NCBI GenBank assembly: GCA_964385645.1
Contig: CAYLPT010000108.1
Coordinates: 1 to 9,497 of the forward strand
From: CAYLPT01 sp964385645
Lineage (GTDB): Bacteria; Armatimonadota; Hebobacteria; Hebobacterales; Hebobacteraceae
Direction of reading: 5' to 3'
DNA: 9,497 nt
The translations under genes and the position numbers were made by a program. This document shows, one piece after another, positions 1-5,156 of this stretch. The number at the start of each line of letters is the position of its first letter. Positions within the stretch are counted from its first letter, which is position 1. The notes under the pieces were generated by a model, which was not told where the DNA came from, ran no database searches, and was given only the letters and a program-made list of their open reading frames with translations.

Positions 1-676
1 CCCCCGCCTCCTCCGCCACCGTGATCTCCACCCGCGCCACCCGGTCGCGGTTCCACAGCGACTCGAAGATCGCGTTCGCGAACCGGAACGTCAGCAGGTT
101 CTGTACCGTGTCCTTGCCCAGATAGTGGTCAATCCGGTAGACCTGCGACTCCTCGAAGTAGCGGTGGAGCAGTTCGTTCAGCGCCCGCGCCGACTCCAGG
201 TCCCGGCCGAAGGGCTTCTCCACCACGATCCGCGTCCACCCGGGTCCCCGGTTCAGCCCTGCCTCCCCCAGGCCCAGCACCGCGCGGGAGAACCCTTCGG
301 GCGGCAGCGCCAGGTCGAAGATCCGGTTGCCCGGCAGCCCCTGCTCGCGCTCCAGCCCTGTGATGCGCTCCACCAGCCGGCGGTAGTTCCCCGGCGCGTC
401 CCCGCCCAGCGACTGGTAGTGCAGGCACTCCTCGCACCAGGCTCTCCCCTCCCCATCCACTGGCAGGCCGGCCGCCAGCAGGCTCTCCCGCGCCCAGGCC
501 CGGTAGCTCTTGTCGTCGAAGCGCGCGCTGCGGGCCGCGGCGAGCACGTGGCAGCGTTCCCGCCCCGGCCCCCTGGCCATGAGGTGGAACAGGGCGGGGA
601 GCAGCTTGCGCTGCATCAGGTCGCCCGTCCCGCCCAGGACGACGAACAGATGCGGCTCGATGGGTGTGTCCGACAT
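1..676 (-). CDS. zwf: glucose-6-phosphate 1-dehydrogenase, N-terminal part (cut by window edge)
   Basis: Oxidises glucose 6-phosphate to 6-phosphogluconolactone with NAD(P)+, the entry step of the oxidative pentose phosphate (or Entner-Doudoroff) route, in the cytoplasm. The first 225 codons are present, a little under half of the family's usual 480-510 residues; the reading frame is open to the edge. Seen in the protein: the Rossmann nucleotide-binding motif GGTGDLMQRKL (residues 15-25), EKPFGRD in the middle, and the substrate-binding motif RIDHYLGK followed by DTVQNLL, with His184 matching the phosphate-binding His of the family. The last visible residues, VEITVAEEAG, also fit. The ATG at 676-674 places the nucleotide motif at the usual distance from the N-terminus; the in-frame stop upstream is at 733-731. 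The Shine-Dalgarno sequence is weak. The gene diverges from the MerR-type regulator across a 285-bp spacer. In the canonical RIDHYLGKE motif the last position is Glu; here it is Asp, a conservative change. Confidence 0.96.
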   Translation of the reverse strand, partial: MSDTPIEPHLFVVLGGTGDLMQRKLLPALFHLMARGPGRERCHVLAAARSARFDDKSYRAWARESLLAAGLPVDGEGRAWCEECLHYQSLGGDAPGNYRRLVERITGLEREQGLPGNRIFDLALPPEGFSRAVLGLGEAGLNRGPGWTRIVVEKPFGRDLESARALNELLHRYFEESQVYRIDHYLGKDTVQNLLTFRFANAIFESLWNRDRVARVEITVAEEAG

Positions 677-738
677 CTCGCGGCCCCGGTGAGAACGCTT
701 CTCGGCTCGGCTGCCCGTGAGGCCCACTGTTCAGCGCC

Positions 739-752
739 GGGGCCCGGGCCCC
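739..752. repeat. 14-bp perfect palindrome GGGGCCCGGGCCCC
   Basis: The sequence is its own reverse complement. It lies in the zwf leader side of the divergent spacer and could fold as a short GC hairpin in the zwf transcript. In such GC-rich DNA a palindrome of this kind can arise by chance, and no function is assigned. Confidence 0.5.
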
Positions 753-801
753 TGTCCCGCCCGGCGACACGCGCCGGCCCTCCGCTGCCGGGTGGGCCCG
801 G

Positions 802-844
802 GCGTGTCAACAGGCGCAACAGTGCTGTGTTGACGCGCCAACAC
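802..844. promoter_or_regulatory. candidate operator: cluster of CAACA/TGTTG half-sites
   Basis: Four copies of the same pentamer occur within 36 bp: CAACA at 808-812, CAACA at 817-821, TGTTG at 828-832 and CAACA at 839-843. They form two overlapping dyads. One is GTGTTG (827-832), a 6-bp spacer ACGCGC, and CAACAC (839-844), a perfect inverted repeat. The other is an 11-bp arm at 802-812 paired with 828-838 with one mismatch across a 15-bp spacer. The -35 box TTGACG (830-835) lies inside both dyads. That placement suits a site where the adjacent MerR-type protein, or another dimeric regulator, controls its own promoter and perhaps zwf. The repeat is seen directly; the binding protein is inferred. 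Confidence 0.6.
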
Positions 845-858
845 CCTTGTGCTACCAT
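830..858 (+). promoter_or_regulatory. sigma70-type promoter with extended -10 for the MerR-KaiC pair
   Basis: The -35 element TTGACG (830-835; 5 of 6 consensus positions) is followed by 17 bp and the -10 element TACCAT (853-858; 4 of 6), which is preceded by the extended -10 dinucleotide TG at 850-851. Predicted transcription start is near 865, giving a leader of about 97 nt before the regulator's ATG. The 17-bp spacing differs from the 19-20 bp typical of classical MerR-activated promoters, so repression through the overlapping dyad is more plausible than classical MerR DNA-twisting activation. Confidence 0.65.
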
Positions 859-961
859 CCGACGGGCCGTGTGGCGCGCTGGGCGAGGGGAAGGTCCTGC
901 CGGGCCGCGTGGCCAAACAGGGGGTCACGCTTGTCGGTCGCAGCTGATCAAGGAGACGACG

Positions 962-1615
962 ATGGCGGAAGCCGCACACGAGAGGGGACGGTCCGGGGTC
1001 CGAGCTGTTGACCTGAGCAAGCTGCTGGAGCGCCTGGAACTGGGCATCGGTCAGGCCGCCCATCTCTGCGGGGTGTCCATCCGCCAGCTCTCCTACTGGA
1101 CCGACAAGGGCATCATCCAGCCCAGCGACCGCAAGGGAAGCCGCACCTACGACTACAAGGCGATCGAGAAGGTGTGCCTCATCAAGCAGGCGCTCGACCA
1201 CGGCTACAGCCTGGAGGGCGCGGTCGCGGAGGCGGAAGCCTTCCTGGCCGCCCGCGACAGCGAGCGCGACCGCCTCGCCAGGGCCCCCGAGGGCGAGCTT
1301 CGCCAGCTCGCCGCCGCGCGGGCCGACCGGCTCCAGCAGCTCGCCGACCGGGTACGCCGCGGGCTGCGCACCTACCGCGTCAGCGGCGACCTGGGCCGGC
1401 TCGCCGCCTCCCTGAGCGGCCTCGAGCAGCTCATCGCCTTCCTCGAGGCCAACCCCTACACCGTCAACACTGCCCGGCAGATCGCCCTGCGGGTGGGCCG
1501 CGAGCCCTCCGCGGTCGAAAAGGAGCTGAGCCTGCTCGAGCAGCGGCGCTTCGTCCAGCGCATCAGCTACCCGGGCGCCGACGTCTACCGCTACATCCCC
1601 CCGCGCCGGAGATAG
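962..1615 (+). CDS. MerR-type transcriptional regulator with a second C-terminal winged-helix-like domain
   Basis: A 217-residue putative DNA-binding regulator. Residues about 28-90 are a MerR-type winged helix: a helix-turn-helix in GIGQAAHLCGVSIRQLSYW, then the wing around SDRKGSRTYDY, then helices through IEKVCLIKQAL and GYSLEGAV. Residues about 97-137 are rich in Glu, Arg, Leu and Ala and look like the dimerising coiled-coil helix. Residues about 163-213 (from NPYTVNTARQIALRVGREPS) resemble a second small winged helix, an unusual place for the effector domain of a MerR protein. There is no Cys-rich metal site and no B12-binding motif. The ATG at 962 is chosen because AAGGAG (950-955) lies 6 nt upstream; the frame is open further upstream only because of base composition. 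The gene lies behind a promoter overlapped by inverted repeats and is followed after 57 bp by the KaiC-like ATPase gene, probably on one transcript. The effector is unknown. Confidence 0.88.
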   Translation: MAEAAHERGRSGVRAVDLSKLLERLELGIGQAAHLCGVSIRQLSYWTDKGIIQPSDRKGSRTYDYKAIEKVCLIKQALDHGYSLEGAVAEAEAFLAARDSERDRLARAPEGELRQLAAARADRLQQLADRVRRGLRTYRVSGDLGRLAASLSGLEQLIAFLEANPYTVNTARQIALRVGREPSAVEKELSLLEQRRFVQRISYPGADVYRYIPPRRR

Positions 1616-1660
1616 CCGGCCCAGGGGTGCACTGGATAGGGCGTGATGACCGCCACGCAT

Positions 1661-1665
1661 GAGGG
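1661..1665 (+). promoter_or_regulatory. ribosome binding site deciding the KaiC-like start
   Basis: GAGGG lies 7 nt before the ATG at 1673. Earlier in-frame starts (GTG 1643, ATG 1646, ATG 1667) have worse-placed Shine-Dalgarno matches. Starting at 1673 also gives the usual KaiC-like opening, a few residues before TGIEGLDQLL. Confidence 0.6.
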
Positions 1666-1672
1666 TATGCTG

Positions 1673-3049
1673 ATGGATCGAGTCAAGACGGGCATCGAGG
1701 GCCTGGACCAGCTTCTCCTGGGCGGGTTCTTGCGCGGAGACGCCGTCGTCGTGGGCGGCTCCCCCGGAACCGGCAAGACCAGCCTGGGCATGCAGTTCCT
1801 CTACAACGGGGTCACCCGGTACCGCGAGCCGGGGCTATTCGTCACCTTCGAGGAGTTCCCCCAGCGCATCTACCGCGACGCCCAGGGCTTCGGCTGGGAC
1901 TTCCGCCGCCTCGAGCAGGAGGGCAAGCTCAAGGTGCTCTTCACCTCCCCCGAGGTGCTCCAGCAAGACGTGGTGCGCGACAACGGCCTGGTCGCCGAGA
2001 TGATCCGCGAGACCGGCGCCCGCCGCGTCGTCGTGGACTCCATCAGCCACTTCCACGAGATCGCCGACAGCCCCCGCCAGTTCCGCCAGGCCGTCTACGG
2101 GCTCGTCAACGCCCTCAAGCGGGAGGCTCTCACCTGCCTGCTCACCCGCGAGCTCGCCGAGGGCGAGGAGCTCGGCTCCGGCCCCGAGGAGTTCGTCGCC
2201 GACGCGCTCATCATGCTCTCCCGCGCCTATGTCGGCGGCCACAGTATGCGCTTCCTGGAGATCAAGAAGAGCCGCGGCTCGGGCCACATCGCCATCCCTA
2301 GCCTCTTCTCCGTCTCCACCGGCGGCCTCCGCGTCATCCCCCCCTTCCAGGAGCCCCTTTGGCGATTCGAGGAGGCCGTCTCCACCGGCCATGAGCAGCT
2401 CGACGATCTGCTGGGCGGAGGCATCCCCTGTGGCTCCTTCTACCTCATGGAGATAGACGGCGAGCTCCACCAGGACCTGCTTGACGTCGGCTTCGCCCGG
2501 GAGGCCCTCGAGGCCGGAGACCGCTACGCCCGCGTCGCCGGCCAGAGCGACCCCCGCTCCCGGTGGTGGGACCTCATGAAGCGCGCGGGCCTCGAGCCGA
2601 ACCTGCAGGAGCGCCTCGCCGCCGGCGACGTCGTCCTCGTGTGGCCCGGCGGACCCGAGGCCCCCGCCATCTCCCTCAGCCCCGAGGTCTTCGCCTCCGA
2701 GACCAGCGCCCTCTGCCGCGGCCAGGGCGACCGCCCCCTCCGCGTGCAGGTTGACATCTCCCGCCTGCTTGCCATGATGCCCGGGGACCAAGGCTGCGCC
2801 GCCCTCCTGGGGCTCATCTCCCGCTGCCGGAGCTGCTCCGCCGTCGTCGTCGGAGCCGTCGGCCCCCGGGCCGTCTCCCCGGGCGACCTCGAGCGCCTCC
2901 GCGCCGCCGCCGACGGCATCGTCCGCATCTGGACGGAGGGCAGCTACTCCTACCTCCAGGTGGTCAAGACCGTCAACTCCGCGCGCACCCCGGTGCACGT
3001 GGTCACCCAGACCTCCGAGCCCCCCTTCCTCGAGATCATCGTCCAGTGA
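1673..3049 (+). CDS. KaiC-like RecA-fold ATPase with a degenerate second domain
   Basis: A 458-residue protein of the KaiC/RadA branch of RecA ATPases, soluble. Domain 1 (about residues 1-225) is complete: TGIEGLDQLLLGG at 6-18, Walker A GSPGTGKTS at 29-37, paired catalytic glutamates E60-E61 in FVTFEEF, Walker B VVVD at 119-122, and the KaiC-type KKSRGSGH at 198-205. Domain 2 starts with the same entry signature (STGHEQLDDLLGGG, 237-250), but where the P-loop should follow it reads IPCGSFYLMEIDGELHQ, with no GKT/S, and no paired catalytic glutamates are recognisable. It should not hydrolyse ATP by the standard mechanism. Its end still resembles the core strands (KTVNSARTPVH near the C-terminus). 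True clock KaiC has two active domains and about 520 residues; no kaiA or kaiB is in the window, so a circadian role is not supported. The gene lies 57 bp after the MerR-type gene, its likely operon partner. Clients and exact role are unknown. Confidence 0.9.
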   Translation: MDRVKTGIEGLDQLLLGGFLRGDAVVVGGSPGTGKTSLGMQFLYNGVTRYREPGLFVTFEEFPQRIYRDAQGFGWDFRRLEQEGKLKVLFTSPEVLQQDVVRDNGLVAEMIRETGARRVVVDSISHFHEIADSPRQFRQAVYGLVNALKREALTCLLTRELAEGEELGSGPEEFVADALIMLSRAYVGGHSMRFLEIKKSRGSGHIAIPSLFSVSTGGLRVIPPFQEPLWRFEEAVSTGHEQLDDLLGGGIPCGSFYLMEIDGELHQDLLDVGFAREALEAGDRYARVAGQSDPRSRWWDLMKRAGLEPNLQERLAAGDVVLVWPGGPEAPAISLSPEVFASETSALCRGQGDRPLRVQVDISRLLAMMPGDQGCAALLGLISRCRSCSAVVVGAVGPRAVSPGDLERLRAAADGIVRIWTEGSYSYLQVVKTVNSARTPVHVVTQTSEPPFLEIIVQ

Positions 3050-3069
3050 CCCGCCGGCCGCCCGCGTCC

Positions 3070-3098
3070 TTGACTTCGCGCGAGGGCCGGGATAGAAT
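3070..3098 (+). promoter_or_regulatory. sigma70-type promoter for the parvulin lipoprotein operon
   Basis: TTGACT (3070-3075) and TAGAAT (3093-3098) are separated by exactly 17 bp; each differs from the consensus at one position. It begins 20 bp after the KaiC-like stop codon. Predicted start is near 3105, giving a leader of about 96 nt. No terminator hairpin is seen between the KaiC-like gene and this promoter, so upstream readthrough could add to expression. Confidence 0.78.
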
Positions 3099-3148
3099 AC
3101 GGGTAGCCTGGTCTGTGTGGCCACCAGCCTGGCAGCATGTACTGGCCG

Positions 3149-3179
3149 GCGGCCCGTCCGCGGTTGGCGGGCGGGCCGC
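3149..3179 (+). other. strong hairpin in the 5' leader of the parvulin gene
   Basis: Bases 3149-3161 pair with 3167-3179 as a 13-bp stem with one G-U pair, closing a 5-nt loop GGTTG. It lies within the predicted transcript and ends 21 nt before the GTG start and 11 nt before the AAGGGAG ribosome binding region, which it does not cover. There is no U-tract, so intrinsic termination is unlikely. It could stabilise the mRNA or modulate translation. Confidence 0.55.
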
Positions 3180-3200
3180 GCACGCGAAGAAAGGGAGAAC

Positions 3201-4253
3201 GTGACCGCCAGGAGACTCACCGCGCTCGGGCTGCTCGCGCTCGCCGTGTGGGCCGCCGGCTGTGGCCGGCGCGCTGAGGACCCCGTCGTTGCGCGCGTCA
3301 ACCAGCGCCCCATCACCCAGCGCGAGCTCTGGGAGGCCCTCGAGCAGGCCGATAACGGAGAGGTGGCCCGCAGAACGCTCGATGCCCTCATCGTTCGCCA
3401 GCTCGTCCGTCAGGAGGCCGAGACCCGCGGCATTCGCCTCGACGAAGCCGAGGTCCAGTCCCGCATCGCCGGCCTCCGCGACTACATCCTCGCTGGCACT
3501 GGGCTCGACTTCGCCACCTGGCTCGAGCGCACCGGCCAGACCGAGGAAGAGGTGGTGAACCGCATCCGTCTCCAGATGCTCACCGCCAAGCTCGTCCTGC
3601 CCGACCGCGACCGCCAGGCCTACTTCGAGGAGAGAAGGGAGGACCTTCAGGAGCTCCCGCACAACAACGAGGCCGTCATCTACCGGCACATCGTCGTCGC
3701 CTCCCGGGAGGATGCGGAGGCCGTCCGCCAGCAGATCATCGGCGGCGGCGACTTCGCCGAACTCGCCCAGGAGCGCTCCCTCGACCCCATCACCCGAGCC
3801 CGCGGCGGCATGGTCGGCTGGATGGCCAAGGGCAAGACCGCCGACGCCGAGCTGGAGAAGACCCTCTTCTCCCTCCAGCCCGGCGAGGTCAGCGAGCCCC
3901 TGCGCATGCAGGTGCCCCAGCCGGAGGGCGCCGAGGCCCTCGAGCGCTGGCGCATCGTCAAGGTAGAGCGGCACTTCCCGCCCCAGGAGCTCACCCTCGA
4001 GGCGAACGCCGACGTCATCGAGGAGTGGATGATGAGCGACCCCGGCTATCAGCTCCAGCTCCACGAGTTCTTCGACAACCTGCGCGCCAAGGCCAACGTC
4101 GAGATCCTCTCGCCGCGCTACCAGGCCCTCCAGGAGGCCTACCAGCAGCGCCGCGAGGCCCGCGAGCGCCGCCTCGGCGCACAGCCCCCAGCGGGCCCGC
4201 TGCTGCCCGAGATGGGCGGGCCCTCGCCGCCCCCGGCCGAACAGAACCGATAG
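3201..4253 (+). CDS. parvulin-type peptidyl-prolyl isomerase, SurA/PrsA-like lipoprotein
   Basis: A 350-residue foldase expected to sit on the outer face of a membrane and help exported proteins fold by cis-trans isomerisation of prolyl bonds. The N-terminus is a short lipoprotein signal: two Arg, a hydrophobic stretch LTALGLLALAVWAAG, then Cys21 as the probable lipidated residue (AAGC, a loose lipobox). Residues about 28-145 form a SurA-N-like helical chaperone region (VVARVNQRPITQREL at its start). The parvulin domain spans about residues 158-265, with the conserved His163 in YRHIVV and RGGMVGW at 201-207. The last 30 residues are Pro- and Gly-rich. The start is GTG 3201, with AAGGGAG at 3191-3197; the frame extends further upstream but lacks a signal peptide there. 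It follows a strong promoter and is followed by mazG after 77 bp. Whether it is SurA-like (outer-membrane proteins) or PrsA-like (secreted proteins) cannot be told from sequence alone; the lipoprotein anchor is more PrsA-like. Confidence 0.88.
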   Translation: MTARRLTALGLLALAVWAAGCGRRAEDPVVARVNQRPITQRELWEALEQADNGEVARRTLDALIVRQLVRQEAETRGIRLDEAEVQSRIAGLRDYILAGTGLDFATWLERTGQTEEEVVNRIRLQMLTAKLVLPDRDRQAYFEERREDLQELPHNNEAVIYRHIVVASREDAEAVRQQIIGGGDFAELAQERSLDPITRARGGMVGWMAKGKTADAELEKTLFSLQPGEVSEPLRMQVPQPEGAEALERWRIVKVERHFPPQELTLEANADVIEEWMMSDPGYQLQLHEFFDNLRAKANVEILSPRYQALQEAYQQRREARERRLGAQPPAGPLLPEMGGPSPPPAEQNR

Positions 4254-4256
4254 CGC

Positions 4257-4272
4257 GCCGCCGACCGGCGGC
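4257..4272 (+). other. short GC hairpin just after the parvulin stop codon
   Basis: GCCGCC (4257-4262) and GGCGGC (4267-4272) pair around the loop GACC, starting 4 nt after the stop. No U-tract follows. It might reduce readthrough into mazG or protect the upstream 3' end; in such GC-rich DNA it may also be incidental. Confidence 0.35.
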
Positions 4273-4330
4273 CCTGCCCGCCGGGACGACCGAACCGGCG
4301 GCCCCCGCGCCGGCGCGCAGGCCCCCAGCC

Positions 4331-5068
4331 ATGCCCAGCCGCAAAGACATCGCGCAACCGTCCCGCTTCGCTGAGCTGGTCGAGCTCATGGCCCGGCTTC
4401 GCGGCCCCACCGGCTGCCCCTGGGACCGCGAACAGGACCACCGCTCGCTGCGGCCCTGCCTCCTCGAGGAGACCCATGAGGTCCTCGAGGCCATTGACCG
4501 CGGCGACCCCGAGGCCCTCCGCGAGGAACTCGGAGACCTCCTGCTCCAGGTGCTCTTCCACGCCCAGCTCGCGGCCGAGGCGGGCCGGTTCGACATCAAC
4601 GACGTCCTCGCCTCCTTGCACGACAAGCTCGTCACCCGCCACCCCCATGTCTTCGGAGACCGCTCGCTCGACACCGCGGAGGAGGTCCTCCAGCAGTGGG
4701 ATGAGATCAAGCAGGAGCAGGCCGGTCAGGACTGGCGCGGGGACACCGATGTCGGCCGCACTCTCCCCGCCCTCGCCCGCGCGCAGAAGGCCCTCCGCCG
4801 CGCCTGCCGCCTCGGCCGGCGCGCCACAGCGGAGCAGGCCCGGGCCCAGCTCGACCGGGCTCTCCAGGCGCTGGCGGGCAGGTCCGGGGGTGCCGGCGGC
4901 GTAGAGGGAAGGGTAGGGGAGGTGCTCTTGTCGGCGGTGGCGCTCGCCGCCGCCCTCGGGGTGGACGCCGAGCAGGCCCTCCGGGCGCGAGTGGAGCGAT
5001 TCCTGCGCGAGCTGCCCGCCGGCCCGGACGCTGAACCGGAACTTGGCGAGGGGATGGGGAACGCGTGA
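4331..5068 (+). CDS. mazG: nucleoside triphosphate pyrophosphohydrolase MazG
   Basis: Hydrolyses (d)NTPs to the monophosphate and pyrophosphate, removing damaged or excess nucleotides; in E. coli it also lowers ppGpp. Cytoplasmic, 245 residues, near the usual size of two-domain MazG (about 260). The first domain is intact: GCPWD at 28-32, the metal-binding EExxE at E46, E47 and E50, the matching ExxD at E66 and D69 (ELGD), and the typical KLVTRHPHVFGD at 99-110. The second domain (about 144-228) keeps the outline (AQKALRRACRLG, then GEVLLSAVALAAALGVDAEQAL), but its acidic metal ligands are largely lost: the EExxE position reads AQLDRA and ELGD reads RVGE. ATG 4331 is chosen because the conserved domain begins soon after it and no other start codon lies close upstream; its Shine-Dalgarno is weak (AGG at 4319-4321). 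It probably shares a transcript with the parvulin gene before it and perhaps ppdK after it. Confidence 0.93.
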   Translation: MPSRKDIAQPSRFAELVELMARLRGPTGCPWDREQDHRSLRPCLLEETHEVLEAIDRGDPEALREELGDLLLQVLFHAQLAAEAGRFDINDVLASLHDKLVTRHPHVFGDRSLDTAEEVLQQWDEIKQEQAGQDWRGDTDVGRTLPALARAQKALRRACRLGRRATAEQARAQLDRALQALAGRSGGAGGVEGRVGEVLLSAVALAAALGVDAEQALRARVERFLRELPAGPDAEPELGEGMGNA

Positions 5069-5140
5069 GACAGAAGGACCAGGCCGCAGGCGGGCGCGCG
5101 AGAGGAGCCTCCGGCCCGGCGATACCTGAGACGTGATCGG

Positions 5141-5147
5141 AAAGGAG
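5141..5147 (+). promoter_or_regulatory. ribosome binding site setting the ppdK start at GTG 5157
   Basis: AAAGGAG lies 9 nt before GTG 5157. An earlier in-frame GTG at 5133 would place this strong site inside the coding region and has no comparable site of its own, so 5157 is preferred. No convincing promoter is seen in the 88 bp after mazG, which suggests cotranscription or a promoter of a type I cannot recognise. Confidence 0.65.
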
Positions 5148-5156
5148 CGTCGCATC

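Larger units (their letters stand above)
677..961. other. divergent intergenic region between zwf and the MerR-type gene
   Basis: This 285-bp spacer has no credible gene. It contains a perfect 14-bp palindrome (739-752), a cluster of CAACA/TGTTG half-sites (802-844), a sigma70-type promoter reading rightwards (830-858), a roughly 97-nt leader for the regulator gene with a small inverted repeat (GGCC, GCGT, GGCC at 903-914), and the regulator's AAGGAG ribosome binding site (950-955). Facing zwf there is a consensus -35-like TTGACA (minus strand, 810-805), but I see no acceptable -10 at 16-18 bp from it, so the zwf promoter is not identified. Confidence 0.8.

Noticed and set aside
805..810. TTGACA on the minus strand as the zwf promoter
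   Set aside because: It matches the -35 consensus but no -10-like hexamer occurs 16-18 bp further toward zwf; it may simply be part of the dyad.
125..961. Long plus-strand open frame continuous with the MerR-type gene, suggesting a 496-residue protein
   Set aside because: The first part runs antisense to zwf, has low-complexity Pro/Arg/Ala composition and no domain; the strong ribosome binding site and promoter fix the start at 962.
1673..3049. KaiC of a circadian clock
   Set aside because: Only the first domain is active, no kaiA or kaiB is nearby, and many KaiC-like proteins have no clock role.
4025..4330. Upstream extension of the mazG frame overlapping the end of the parvulin gene
   Set aside because: The extension is Pro/Arg/Ala-rich and out of frame with the real gene there; MazG homology begins just after ATG 4331.
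4251..4330. Intrinsic terminator between the parvulin gene and mazG
   Set aside because: The hairpin at 4257-4272 is short and no T-run follows it; listed only as a hairpin.
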